Below are positions 36,285-48,689 of a DNA stretch of 58,677 nt, piece after piece. The DNA is taken from contig QXVZ01033960.1 in NCBI GenBank assembly GCA_008931825.1, positions 1 to 58,677 on the forward strand. The letters run 5' to 3'. The notes beneath the pieces are model-generated. The model saw only the letters and a program-made list of their open reading frames with translations. It did no database searches and was not told where the DNA came from. The position numbers and the translations under genes were made by a program. This DNA comes from Phallusia fumigata. Its lineage: Eukaryota; Chordata; Ascidiacea; Phlebobranchia; Ascidiidae. Position 1 is the stretch's first letter; every line of letters begins with the position of its first letter.

Positions 36285-36790
36285 TGGGTTCGGGTTCGCT
36301 ATTAATTGTTTTTAAAAGTTCGGGTCTAGGTTTACGAAAAAAAATTTAGGTTCGGGTTTAGTTCCGGTTCGGGTAAATTAAGCGGCCCGATCCGGTTTGC
36401 CCTCTTTGTTTAATTTTTCTTCTAGCTACTTCCTGTTTTACCGCACCACTACTAAAGACAACGATCACATTCCTCAAAGTTACCTGACTTATGCGCTGCA
36501 AAAACGTAAAATAAATAGAAAACAATTCTTTTATTTTCCATGGTTGGTAAACATGTGGTTCATTTTTGTCAGAAGTACATCTTCGATAACTGCGTCCTTA
36601 CCAAAATTTTTAGGCTTGGAACAGCTCTTTCAACGCTAACTTGTGTAACCGGAACACCCATTACGACAGTCGCCAATCGATAATCCTCGGGTCTCGCATC
36701 TTTTTCTTTCTGCCAGTACGCTGAAATGCTAGCATTTTTTCCGAGTCGCGGTTCACGCAGCAACGGCAAACGAGTCCAGCTAGGAACCAA
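36285..36790 (-). mobile_element. Decayed hAT-family transposon fragment (transposase C-terminus)
   Basis: The minus-strand frame 36569-36790 reads AYWQKEKDARPEDYRLATVV then PVTQVSVERAVPSLKILVRT, the dimerisation region near the C-terminus of hAT transposases (the conserved SVER and following leucines). The next conserved segment continues in another frame from about 36600 (EDVLLTKMN), so a frameshift has broken it. Downstream of the C-terminus, at about 36285-36400, are degenerate GGGTTCGG repeats of the sort found near hAT ends. No N-terminal half or BED finger is seen, so the copy is dead. Confidence 0.6.
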
Positions 36791-37901
36791 TAACCTTTGT
36801 ACGGTTGGGTGGTGGAGTTAACTCATACTCAGGGTACGACCTTTTCCTGAAATGTACGAAAAATGTTAAAGTATGTGCTACAACACAATATGATGATTAG
36901 AGGGAAGATCAAAACCTTAATCTAACTCGATTTGTTTATTCGTTCAAACTACCTTGAAATTTGAAAAGCCTGACAGTGACCTATGCTGCGATATGTTGTA
37001 CCGGTAGGTTTTTTGGGATGCCCGTTCCATCACCATTCATTGTTACATAAAAAATTATTTATTATCAAATAATCAACGTTCACGTATGGTGCAATGACGA
37101 CTGCCCTTGTTCATTCATGTCAAAAACACCTGGGGTGTCGCGGGACTTGTTTACATACGGATTCACTGGCACTTCTCATTCTCAGACATCTGTTGACAAA
37201 CCCTCAACACTTATTAATATTTAAGTAGTGCCTAATGCACAACGGGCATTATATTGGCCAACTGTTTGTTGGTAAATGTGTAACTTGTTTGCCTGCTTGG
37301 TATGTTTAAACAAAAAACACTCAGCACTAAATTTTAAACACAGTTTATAAGCGATGCCACAAGTATGCAGAAGAAAAAAATTTTATTTAGTGCCCGAACA
37401 TAACTGAAACATCGAATGACATTGGCCACAACGTTGGTATTCCTAATTACATTTACAGCAGATAACAAACATCAGTCACACAGTATTTGAATATTTTTTA
37501 CAAAACAAATGCATTGACCGGCCAACAATCATTTAAAAGAGGACATTAATTATGATACATTTTCTGTAACACATATTATTAACTGTTTGCGTTGAATTGC
37601 ATTTCATCACAGGAAGAAAAAAGTGCATTGTATTGGCTAACATTTCTTAAGCTGAAAAGTAATACATACACATTTACACAATACATATACTGTCACTAAA
37701 GCAGTAGGTCTACAATATAATTACTTATGTTGAAAACAAACATGATAATGCAACGTGGCAAACAAAATACACACAAGAACAAAAAGTACAGCGCATTGAA
37801 AAAGGAACAACTTTGATTGAAATTTTTGATTTACTACAAAGCACCCAGAAGCAGAACACTATAGTGCAACAAAGCAGGAGCAGGTGTTGCTTACAACTGT
37901 G
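36791..37901. other. Intergenic DNA and probable CERK 3' UTR
   Basis: AT-rich DNA without a supported gene. On the minus strand a TTTATT (AATAAA read for CERK) occurs at 37382-37387, about 515 bp past the CERK stop, and is the nearest clear candidate polyadenylation signal. Confidence 0.4.
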
Positions 37902-40203
37902 TTATTTTCGATCTATGCCTCTGGCAAATAACTTTATGAGGCCCTTGTGCACCCATACATGAATGTTTGCATCCGAAACAAGTTCACCATCTGTGTTCCA
38001 ACAACTGCTGGTCCTTGGAAACTGAACAACAGCTTGTTCATTTTCCACATGCTCACATGTGTGAGAACTTGGTGCAGTAAAAGATTCACACCGAAAAGCC
38101 TTTACTCTGTGAACCTCAACGAATGGGAATCTAAATCTATTCGCTTTGCCCACATGAGAAAACATGTATCGGATGAACTCAGTCCTGGAACAGTTGCGGA
38201 CAAGGATTAGGTCAGTGTTGCCATCATTCAGGTGGGCGGATGGCGAAAGTCCTTGAGGGCATCGGCCACAGGCACAGGACATTAATGCAGAGTTGATCAT
38301 CAAAAATTTGCCCTCAGCCACCTGCAGGTATATATATACATTTACATGTGTGCGTAAACAAAATAAATCATAGGCATCAAGTATTTGGATGCAACAAATT
38401 AATTTAAATTAGTTTACAAGCACAAGTGGCAACCACTGTTAAAATGCCAGTACAAACGTCATTGCGTTCATGTTATTTCATGACAACAACTGTACAGAAA
38501 ATCATATCCAGAGAAAAGAACTTCTGATTAATGATTAACAACAGTTAAATTTGGTCAGGCAATCTTTTTTACTGATTCAAGTAATTGGTTGCCTAACTTT
38601 CTTATAATTGGGAATCGCTTGGCATGGTTAAACATGACCTTCGAATCTAATTTTAAGACAATATTGGTGGAACTTGTTCCTGTAACCTTATGTATTTATC
38701 CAGACTTTGTTTTAAAAAAAGACTTGACAGCAATGGGATGCATTCAGTACATTGTCAAGCATTGGCTAAGTCTTTGCCTGGGAATTTCAATATAAGTGAT
38801 AAAAACTAAACAGGATATGCAAACCACTATCTGTGAACTGGAAACAGATCTACCTGCCATTTGCTGGGGCCGTTGTCCTCTTCGGATTGTTTCATTTCAG
38901 GGCCAACTTTTCCTCCAAATGTAATAAGTGGTCCATCTGCCAGATTTGAATTTACTTCATAGTGAACGGTATTATTGAAAGAATTAGTATTTTTGAGTGT
39001 CGGTGTATGGCTTTGATTCATGGCTTGTTCAAAGTCTGTGGGGTTATCCGAGCAACATGTATTGCAGGGGTATCTGCACTTTGTCCTTTCGTTGGTGATA
39101 TCAACAGGCTTCTCACTGGGCAAATACCAGACCTTCATATTATATGAACACTGATGCAAAAACGAGTGTATGCCTGCAACATCATAGCGACTTGGTCCAA
39201 GCGCCCTCATTCTTTCACTTAGTTTAAGGACATTGCCATAAAATCCAAATGAGGTCATAGAAAAGGAAAACCTTTGAAATACTCCATTCCTATCATGAAT
39301 AGAACTCAGATCCAGAGGTTGTTCATCTCCAGTGGCAATGTGTAATGCAGCTGTTTCTGGGTCATCATAGCCTTGTGATACATAACTTAGGCAGTTGGTA
39401 GAACCAGCTGGTATGACCCCAATTCGTATTGCTGGTCTTACAAAACTAGGGCATGCCTTACCTAAATCACTTGGTGTTCTATCAAGTACAACATTATTCT
39501 TTTCTTGCACTTGAATTAACACCCCGTTAATGATCTCATTAACCATACCATCACCACCAACAGCTATTATGCCATCAAATTTCTTAAGATCAGCAGTTCG
39601 AAGATACTCCTTTGCATGGTTCTGGTATTCAGTGATAACCACAAGCTGCTGAATACCAGCCTTCTTGAAAATTGGTGTTACAATCTGTTTATGAATATCA
39701 ACAGCTCTGTGCTTGCCTCCATAGGGATTTACAAAAACCAGCAAGGATTTTGGCCTTGTTGAGTTACTTCGGCTAAGGGCCAGTGATGTTGTTTTGTTCA
39801 AAAACGTTGACCATGTGGAACACTGCCTTTTGTCTTTGCAACGGAACTTTAATGTCTGTAGTTTCCACAAACAGCCTTTGTTCCTTACAGCAATGTGAAC
39901 CAACAATACATTACATTGAGATGCTGGAGAGTGCAACAAATTTCCAATGTTTGCTGTGCTCAAAAACTCTACCTTGCTGTGTACCTTCCACTCTGAATCA
40001 CACACATCTGTTGAAAGTATGTCACAAAGATCAATGTTGCAATGAAAAGCCGAAAAAGGTCTTGGGTCCAAGGGATTTAACTTCTTCAGGCATTTTACAT
40101 GAAGAAAGTTTTCTCTTACTTGCAGTGATATAACAGCTTTACTTGTAAGAAATTGTAGTGAGCTATCAGGATGCTTGGCGTCACCTTCCACATTCATCTG
40201 CAT
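37902..40203 (-). CDS. CERK: Ceramide kinase
   Basis: Two coding exons, 38854-40203 and 37902-38321, joined in phase 0 at KWQ|VAEGKF, giving 589 residues (human is 537). Residues 1-145 form the PH-like membrane-targeting region. The diacylglycerol-kinase-type catalytic domain starts at LLVFVNPYGGK (about 154), with the nucleotide-binding GGDGMVNEIINGV at 216-228 and GVIPAGSTNCL at 262-272. A cysteine motif specific to ceramide kinases, C-x3-C-x2-C, lies at 376-383. Exon two carries MSCACGRCPQGLSPSAHL and ends LIKLFARGIDRK, matching the family C-terminus. CERK phosphorylates ceramide to ceramide-1-phosphate at Golgi and plasma membranes. Most of the gene is one 1.35-kb exon. It is divergent from NOXRED1. 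The exact start is uncertain: a second ATG follows two codons later, preceded by an acceptor-like CAG. Confidence 0.93.
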
Positions 40204-41099
40204 TTAATACAATAGTTTGTATATTTAGGACTAATCTTACACAATTAATATCAAAATTAATGATATCTAAACACCACAAATTGTTAAAATTATGATAGTC
40301 AACAAAATAGTTGTCTCTTTGTTATCACAACAAGACAGCTTATATTGGACCAAGGCTGCAAACAATATACATGATGGAAATTGCTTTCAATGTAAAAGCA
40401 AGCACACACAAATACTGGATCATACAAAAACGTTCACAAAAAACATCAACTTGAGTAAAATAAACATTTTTGCAACAGCTATCTCAAGTTTCTGATTCGC
40501 GATGTTAATTTACGCCAACTTTTTTTATATTTACGCAATATATTTATATCCAAGTTTGAAGTTATTCTATACCTGTGAGGCGCAGGCTTCTATATTAACT
40601 GGTTAATACTTGCGTGCTAAGTCACTGGTCAACATGCGCACATATTACCTCTACTGTAATCTAGTTACACGAACAACGGCCGTGTGTGCACGTTGCAACG
40701 TGCCTGTATACCAAACCCCTGTACATTTACTGCTGAACAGAAACCTTTGTGCGATTGGCTGGACACGGTTTGACACGGTCTAATGCTTTTGCTTACTTTT
40801 TGCAAAAGGAATAAAATGACAAACGTAAGCAATCCTGTTGTCAATAAAATGTCGTATCGCCTATAAGAAATATCAATGTTGATATTTATAATTTTGATTT
40901 TTAAAAAAGCTTTGAAATTCCTTTCCGAAATAAAGTCGTTGCCCGAGCAACCCGTTACAGGGTGTTTCCCTGATATGCAAACTTAGAAGTTGGAATTGGA
41001 ACGCTGGTTCAATGAGGTTTATTGAAAACAAATAAACAAGCGAACGGTTTGTGCTTAATTGCTTGGGTATCACCTATCGTTGAGGTTAAAGCAACAAAA
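40204..41099. promoter_or_regulatory. Shared upstream region of divergent CERK and NOXRED1
   Basis: About 0.9 kb between the two start codons, AT-rich with a CG-containing patch at 40640-40780. It must contain both 5' UTRs and both promoters unless there are distant first exons. No motif decides the start sites. Confidence 0.35.
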
Positions 41100-43564
41100 A
41101 TGAGTTTACAACGAAGACTCAGTCAGCAGGGAATTGCTTCACAAAAGAACGTTCACGATATAACAAACAATTTGTCGTCCTTAAGTTTTGAAAATGCATT
41201 ATCGAGTGACGAAAAGATGTACCTTCCCTTGAGAACACGTTACCATGCCTTTACTGTGACATCTTGCGCACATGCAGCCTATATTGTTGCTGTATTAAGT
41301 GAAATTCGGTAAATAGAGCAAATTGTTTTATGGTTGATTTTCAAAACTTTACAATTTTGTTTGTATTTTAACAGACAGGTTCTGTCAGAAATTCGAAATC
41401 CTATCAACCAGAAGACAATAAAATTCCTTAATCAATCCCCACCACGAAATCCACTGAAAGTAGGAATAATAGGCTGTGGCAGACTTGGAAAACAAATTGT
41501 TTCCTCACTTTTAACATTTGCTGATTTACGACCAGAAGAAATTGTCATATCCACTCGCCGACCACATTCACTAGGTAAGCTATTTTGGACTGCTTTTAGT
41601 ACTGCTCAATTAATCACTGTTTTAAATTGAGTATTATGTAAATTGTTGCAGCTCAATTCCGAAATATTGGAATAACTTGCCTATTTGACAATAAAGATGT
41701 TGTTGCAACATCAAATGTTGTCTTTGTATGTTGTCTGCCTGGACAAATGCCAGCAGTTGCTGAAGATATTGCTGGATATATATCTGCAGATTGCCTTGTA
41801 TTTAGTTTTGTCACAGGTGTTTGTTTATCAAGGTCAGTCATTGTGACAAAAACACTAAAAACTAAACTGCTGCTGTTTGCCTAATATTCCAAAATTTAAC
41901 AAAATGTTTTTTAAAACAAACTTATTTTTAAATCAGGCTTAGGCAAATGATACAACACAGCAATGTTGCAAAGATGGACTTTACTTGGTCACTGAAGAAT
42001 GCTCTGAAGCCCTGGTGCCTTGCTGATGATGTAATTACAGCACTGAAAAAAGAGTGGGTTGCTGAACTTACTTGTCCACTCAGCAGCAGATCCAAAGAAG
42101 GTAAACATCAAAGTGATAGCATAATGCCTTAGCCCAGTTTGACCTAAAGCTCAGTTGGGGATTTGTGACTGTACAACTGGGTCAAAACCTCTTGAGGAGC
42201 CTTTGTTTGTTGAATGACAATTAGTATGGGTCTGCATTAGTTGCACTTTTAAAAGTGTTAGTATTTTTAGGTTTACAATTTTCTGTTTGGTAGCAATGTG
42301 TTAGTTTACTTGTCATCCAAATTTTCAGTTTATGTTTTACTTTATTAGATTGTCCTGTATGGTCAAGCCCTAAAACTTTGGAAACAGCTATCTATGCTGC
42401 TCTAAACATGTGTCCATCTCTTGGTGTGACAGTGGAGGAAACTCTGGAACTGTTAAACATTGTATTTCTGACCAAAAATGATGAGACGAACAGTAATACT
42501 TTCAGATGGAAACACTTCTTGGATGAAGAATCTGCCTTATTTGTTGAAAAGGGGTAGGTGGATATATACTGGTGGCATGACATATATATATTTTTATGTA
42601 TGCATATATATATGTATGTTTACATAAAAAACAGAGGTTGTCAGTTCACTGTATTTTATCATTTGTTTCTTACATGCCTGCTAAATTCAGTTGGCGTGAC
42701 TAAACTATTACCTTAATTAAAAAATATTGCACAGAAAACATTATCAGGACATATTTCTTCCTTAAACATGTAGAAAAGGTGGATCTAATGCACAAAAAAG
42801 CAGTAGTTTTCACAGACACAACCTGCACAATGACTGAAAATGCTTGTTTTACTTTTAAAATCATTTGGCTGATCGTTAAACATCTGAGATGACAACATTT
42901 GTGCAATTAAATATGCCTGGCAAGATGTTCATTTTAGTAACACTCATCTGCTACTTTGTTCCACTGAAAAAGTAAATCACATGCAGGAAAAATGTTCAAG
43001 CTTACAACATGTTGTACAACAGTAGTTGCTTTGTATTGTGGAGTTGACAGGCAACAGTGTCTCAGATTCCACTTTCAGCAAGCAATAAAGGCTTCGGCCT
43101 CTGCCAATAATTCTTTTTAGTATACACCACTGCCTCTAGCAAATAATTTACTGTTACTGTGGCGTGACAATATTACATCAAAGACATACAATAAAACAGT
43201 CAGGGCAACTCATACTACACAACCTTTATTGCCATAGTTTTGCAAAACATATCTTGAAATTGAAATGGTCAACAAAATGCCCAGCATGATTTCAGACTTC
43301 GTTATAGTACATGTGTAATAATTATTAAAAGTATTCTGCCTTACATTTGAATGTCTGTGCTTTGCCTGTGACTGTTTTTTACACAATTATTACTTCTTTC
43401 TGCCTAATTGAAATTGTTTCTGTTGCAGGAATCTTCCTGTTTTTGATCTATTTCATGTTGGTACACAAGACACACCATTTACCACCTTCTTGCAGTCTGA
43501 GGAAAGCCAAATGCATGAAATGATGGTGAAAAAGTTTATATCAATCTTTAATAGATACCGATAA
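41100..43564 (+). CDS. NOXRED1: NADP-dependent oxidoreductase domain-containing protein 1
   Basis: Six exons: 41100-41308, 41375-41574, 41652-41832, 41937-42100, 42349-42553 and 43429-43564, 364 residues, phases consistent. After an N-terminal block with FTVTSCAHAAYI comes the Rossmann nucleotide-binding motif KVGIIGCGRLGKQI (GxGxxG, about residue 97), then STRRPHSL, FVCCLPGQMP, SADCLVFSFVTGV and, later, AIYAALNMCPSLGV. This order matches NOXRED1 (C14orf148), related to pyrroline-5-carboxylate reductases. The P5CR catalytic C-terminal part is not obviously conserved, and the substrate is unknown. The in-frame extension to 41022 begins with TTG, so I start at the first ATG. An AATAAA lies at 43619. 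Confidence 0.88.
42566..42622 (+). repeat. AT-dinucleotide-rich microsatellite in a NOXRED1 intron
   Basis: Imperfect runs of (AT)n such as CATATATATATTTTTATG and GCATATATATATGTATG. The rest of this 875-bp intron shows nothing notable. Confidence 0.6.
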
Positions 43565-43618
43565 TAACCTGCAGGATAACAATTTGAAAAAAGCATTGAC
43601 AATATTGTTATTTTTACA

Positions 43619-43624
43619 AATAAA
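43619..43624 (+). terminator. Polyadenylation signal AATAAA for NOXRED1
   Basis: Canonical hexamer 55 bp after the NOXRED1 stop codon. Confidence 0.65.
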
Positions 43625-43963
43625 CCACATGATTTGAATTAGCCCAAACTTGTTGATGAGGTTGCGCAGAATATATACTGTGAGTTGCAGGCTCAAAAAA
43701 AATATATGATAGAAGAAAAATCAATTTCAAAAGCTTCTTTTTAGAGGTCATGCAACAAGATAATAATTATTGAACACAAAAATAGGTAATAAACATAAAC
43801 ATACTTTTGCATTCTTTCTTTAAAAAGCGACTATATCTGTGTGCACACTATGTACTGAACATGTTAACACTTACAATGAAACACAGCAGTCAACATTTTC
43901 AGATACAGCAATGTTTTGAAAAAATTTAATTGCACAAAAATGCAAGCTAGTGCAAAATGGAAT

Positions 43964-45679
43964 TTAAACTGTTGGTGATGGAAGACCATGGATTGGGGGA
44001 ATAGCAAAAGACACCTTTTTATCTGTCACAGTCGGGGTCACTTCTGGTGTACTATCCTTGCTAACAACAACAGCTCCAGATTTTACAATGTCCCGTTTGG
44101 TCCAGGGTGTTGCAACTATTTGTTGTCCGGTTGGTTTTGTGACAACATTGTCCCACACAAAACTTCCATGCAGCTAAATATGTGATAATATTGCATTTTA
44201 ATTTAAACTGTGTAATTGCTATTTTAATTTAAACTAGTTTGTATGTCTCAAGTAAAACTTTTGACTTTTATTTTAAATCTTAATGTGTAGTATCACAAAG
44301 ATAACAGTGTATGTGCCTAATCGGCTAGAGATTTTAATTAAGATGAGCTGTTCTTGACTTATATGGCAAAAAATGAATGTGTCATAATTTTTTTTGTTCC
44401 TACAAAAAAAGGGAACAGAAAAAATTGTGCTAGCATTGTTTTGTGCAAATGCTCCACAATTAAAAGTATCTACACAACACAGTCAAGCGAATTCTATAAA
44501 CAACACAGTCAAAGTCATATATTTTGACTCACTTTTCCTCTTATGGGTTCACTTGGATCAGATCGGCAGTTGTAATCATGCTTATAAGATATCTTTTCAA
44601 GCAACACATCACCGGGGTCTTTTACTGTCTTAGGAGTGGTTACAGGCACTGCAATAAATAAAAAAAATGATGTTTCGTTTTGTCCGAATTTGCTAAACAA
44701 TTCTGCATCAGCCTTAGCGAATACATCGTTGTTTTTTTATTGTTCATTATGAGCAAACCACAACTTTTGTGTTATATGAAGGGGTAAAGAAAGTTAAAAA
44801 AAAACAAAGGTATAAAAACTCACATATTCCTGAAGCAGGTATGACCAGTGGGTTACTGCCATGTCTAGAATTAGGTTTTTGAGGCCCATGGTCTTTATAG
44901 TCACTTCGTTGAATAGTGTCAGTAGTGTAAACTGGTTTTTCCAATGGGTCATTATTTGTTCTTGATGGCCACCAGTCGTTTTGTTCATTGTCAGTATTGG
45001 AGGTTGCCATTGTGCAAAAAGGTTCATTTAAAACCCTAAAAAGATTTAAATGCAAACATTGTGAAAAGCATGATATAAAACATTTGACAAGCATATATAT
45101 TGTTTTGTTCAAGCACTTTGCAGAAGGTCTACAGCATCAAATCTATAAATAAAGACAACTAGTATTTTAATTCAATTAGTAGTAATAAAATATTTCTTAA
45201 AAAGTCAATTTTAATCAAATCTATGATGATAACCTGACTTTCTACCTCACATTGTGGCGTAAAAAGCGACTGTGCCAAGGATGGGGGCAGTTCCTTCGTT
45301 CTGGTTCTCGTGGGTGTGGAGCAGGTGGATCTCTTTTTTGCTCTGTGTGAGATTTATTCATTCTTGAATCTCCAAGAGAATCATCTGTAACTTCTCGGTC
45401 GAAGATGCGGTATGAATTTGGGCTATGACAATTAAAAAAATCAACAAACTTACAAAAAGTTAAATTGCTAAACACTGCACAAAACCAGCAAACAATGGGG
45501 TAAAGGGAGTTACCAAAACCTAGGATAAAACTTAACATCCTATAGTCAACATACAGCAGGTGTAGTGGTTGTAGATTATAAGCGCTAAAGGGCGAAAAAT
45601 GCTTTTACTCACATGAAAATTTTAATACTCACTTATAGTGGCCAGGCACTGTCTTTTTTCGTGCTAGGTAAATTTCCAT
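43964..45679 (-). CDS. Unrecognised 253-residue protein, five exons
   Basis: Exons 45633-45679, 45246-45422, 44824-45035, 44533-44648 and 43964-44173 have GT-AG junctions and consistent phases, giving 253 residues. It opens MEIYLARKKTVPGHYN and ends IPPIHGLPSPTV. The composition is polar, rich in Pro, Asp, Asn and Thr, with no signal peptide, membrane segment or coiled coil. Notable pieces are PNSYRIFDREVTDDSLG, CPHPWHSRFLRHN, WWPSRTNNDPLEKP, NPLVIPASGI, HGSFVWDNVVTKP and KKVSFAIPPIHG. Short aromatic/His-Pro motifs separated by loops are reminiscent of ciliary microtubule inner proteins, but I do not recognise a family, and that is only an impression. It is convergent with NOXRED1 (400 bp apart). 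Confidence 0.7.
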
Positions 45680-45801
45680 TTTAGTTATTCATTTTCCATC
45701 TGTTAAGAAAAGTTTAACACGCTCAGTACGCGCTTCTGTAGCTACCATAACAACGGTGTTATCCACCTGGTGGCCGATTTTAAATTGTTGATGGGCTATA
45801 G

Positions 45802-46939
45802 CAGTCGTTCTCAACCTTTTTTATCGCGACGAACCCCTACGATTTTTCTAACCTTTCGTTGAACCCCAATACGCAAATACCATAAACAGGCAACTGCAAT
45901 TAAGTAGGTTTAAAACTCAACGAAAACAACCAAATAAAGTTTTAAATCAATGACGTTACGGTAGGTTGATGTGTGTTCTGTTCTTTCATGTCGGCATCAA
46001 ATAGTTTATGGTCGCATAATGTTTATTATTGCATCACAATAGTGAAATGAATCAGTGGGAACAATCTTTCAATTTGGGTTCGGTCTTTCAGAACCAAATC
46101 AAAAAATCCCTGGATTCGAAACGTAATGGAAATTATACGCTAATTGAATGTTGTTTTCTCCTCGTGCGTTTAGAAGGCATGACCACTGACACTGCATTGT
46201 ATTAGACACATTTTTTCGACCTTGAAACGTAAACCCGTAAAACAAAAATTTGTAGTTGTTTGTTAAACACAAGGATGGCACAACGGTACGCTGCGTTTTG
46301 AGTTGTGGGTGCCACGTACCTCGTTTCGACGACCATACAGTACATAAACCCCCGGGGTCCCAATCCCACTTTCAATGAGAACAAAGATCGTTCTGTTTTT
46401 GCGACTAATTGTAAAAAACATGACAAAACTTTTGTTAAAATTTGATAGTTAATTCAGAGGACCTTCGTCGAACCCCGCCTGATAAGGCACCATCGAACCC
46501 CAAAGGTAGAGTTGCCAACTCTGTTAAGTTTCAATGAAGGACAAAAAAACTCAGTTGATATTTTATCATGTCTAGGGTCCCTTTTTAATTAATATTTTTT
46601 TCTGATAATAACATGAAAAATTACTAGTAAAAACTAGTAAACGGCACTACTAGTAAAAGTTTTCTCATCTAGATTTCATTTGTAACTAATTACAGCTGAA
46701 TTTTGTGCCTCATTAGGCTACTACTTGTTTTATAATACGCCATATTTGTTTTGGTTCTTCGTGAGTCTCTGTTCAGAAACTACACCTGTCAAAACGATTT
46801 CAAAATGAAGGACCAAATGTGTCATTACAAATCGCAATAAAGGACAACGAATAGAGCTAATAAAGGATTGTCCTTTGAAATAAAGGACATTTGGCAACCC
46901 TACCCAAGGGTTCGATCGAACCCAGGTTAAGAACCACTG
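45802..46939. mobile_element. Non-autonomous hAT-like element (outer), with inverted terminal repeats
   Basis: The left end reads CAGTCGTTCTCAACCTTTTT and the right end, read in reverse complement, CAGTGGTTCTTAACCTGGG: imperfect inverted repeats of the hAT CAGNGGTTCT type. Internal repeats of TCGAACCCC occur near both ends (for example 45852-45868 and 46468-46500). There is no transposase. It is interrupted by a second element at 46507-46902. A clear 8-bp target duplication is not visible at the outer ends (GGCTATAG against GTCAAAAT). Confidence 0.7.
46507..46902. mobile_element. Non-autonomous hAT-like element (inner), nested, with target duplication
   Basis: 396 bp with inverted ends TAGAGTTGCCAA and, on the other strand, TAGGGTTGCCAA, followed inside each end by an AAGGACAA/AAAGGACAA-like subterminal motif. 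It is flanked by CCCAAAGG (46499-46506) and CCCAAGGG (46903-46910), an 8-bp target-site duplication with one mismatch, as expected for hAT insertion. It sits inside the outer element 45802-46939. No coding capacity. Confidence 0.75.
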
Positions 46940-48689
46940 GTCAAAATATTTATTAATAAATGCAATGATTATGCGAAATATTTTTGTCGGTAGAAGTTGC
47001 ATAAGTACAAATGTCAAACCGTTGGTCAACTTTCCTTGGCCAAAATTCAATCTACGAAAATCAAAACAATTAAATGAGTTTAGGAGGAATTATTTATTTT
47101 GTTTCGCCCTATACCACCGCCAGCAAAAACACAATGGCTGTTGTCTTTAAAATCGATTTGATGCAGTTTCAGCAAACTCTTTAACCGCTATTCTTAAACC
47201 ATTGCGGTTGAAATGACGAATTTTGTGCTTCCTTCAGTGGCTTAACACACAATTAAACTATTCATATATTGTGTAGTCATGAAATAATTCGTTATATTCG
47301 TAACTCAAATTTGAAAACAACTTTGTTGGGCCGTTAGTTAGTTGCTTGTTTTTGTAGGACAGTTTTTTTAGGACGTGATGCCTCGTACAGCTAAAAGTCA
47401 CGTACACCTTATCGGTAACTTTCCGCTGGTTTGTATTGTGCTTGCAGATTAGTGTTTGCTTGGCAGCAACAGATAGTAAGGAAAAAGGAAAATAATCAGA
47501 AAGTTAAACATTCGCCAATTTGAAAAGATTTCCACGCCTTCAAACAGCATTGGTCTTATGGCGACGCCAAAGTAATCACATTTGCATTTATCTGTGTTGA
47601 TTTTTCTGTCGGTATCGATACTGGCGCCCGGTTCGACTAACGCCCTCGGTCCACTGATAAGGTCGATCAACAGCTTCACACTGTTGCTTGTGCCCTTTTG
47701 TAATACGCGATGAAATAACAATAAGTTCATCGTCAACGGTTTAAAAGCACTAGAAAAAGCAGACGGATTATGAACTCTTTCAAAACAAAGTTTTGCTGAA
47801 TTTGTAAAATGTTAATTTCGGGCCTAGCTGCAAACTTTGCGTCCCGCAGGGCGAGTGAGCGGGTTCAAGATCATTGGATAGCATTTCTCCCTCCCCCCTG
47901 TGGTTAGCGCGGAACTGCGTTGCGCTCTATTGGCCCTGTATGCAGTGTGCCGTGGTGCGCAGTGGTGCAGCACTTATTCGCAAGGTTTCATGAAACAGGA
48001 GCGTAGATTTTTCGCGCGGCGACGTCTTTTGGTGTATTATGAGGTGTAATGTTGTGAATTGTTACGAATAAGAATGGACAAATTAGTTTTTATATGATAG
48101 GTATTCGGTTTTGTTTCTATAAATACGAACACCGGAGCTTTCCACTAGTAACGTACTCTATTTTGTTTTTCTTTTATAAATTCGCTTCGTAATGTTAACA
48201 ATTATATGCATAACAATTTTTTCGGATTTATTATCAGTCTTGGATAGCAAAACTAATAATTTAAACATAGTTTTGAAAACACATGTATTGTAGGCCAATA
48301 AAATGCATACAGCATTATGTAGCATTTAATCACTAGTTTGGCTGCAAATTACCTAGTTGTTTTTTATATTATTTGTATCGCTTGTTCATGCATGCCTGAT
48401 TGAAAAGAAACCTAATGTCAACATAAAAGTGTTCACGTATTTGTATGATGCTTTTAATATATTATTTAAAGTTAAGGTTTTTACTTTTTACAGCAGCTAA
48501 AACTTTACATGAACAGTTAATGAACCTTGAGGCAAGCCAGTACAACTAAAAGTAATGTTTTGTAAGAATATTGCTTTTTTTCTTACAATTGCATGCAAAA
48601 AACAAACATAATGTAAGCTTTAACCATTTCATTTTAGTGTAAGTTTTTATACATGCTAAATAAATGAAACTAAAGTGAGTAGATAAGCC
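46940..48689. other. Intergenic DNA upstream of PLC-beta
   Basis: No supported gene. The minus frame at 47449-47736 shows no domain. A short GC- and CpG-rich patch at about 47840-48060 contrasts with the surroundings and is a possible promoter or noncoding first exon for the downstream gene. Confidence 0.4.
47840..48060 (+). promoter_or_regulatory. CpG-rich patch, possible PLC-beta promoter
   Basis: Local GC-rich segment about 650 bp before the PLC-beta ATG, in otherwise AT-rich DNA. Composition is the only evidence. Confidence 0.25.

Noticed and set aside
47449..47736. Minus-strand 95-codon frame
   Set aside because: No recognised domain and no supporting splice partners.
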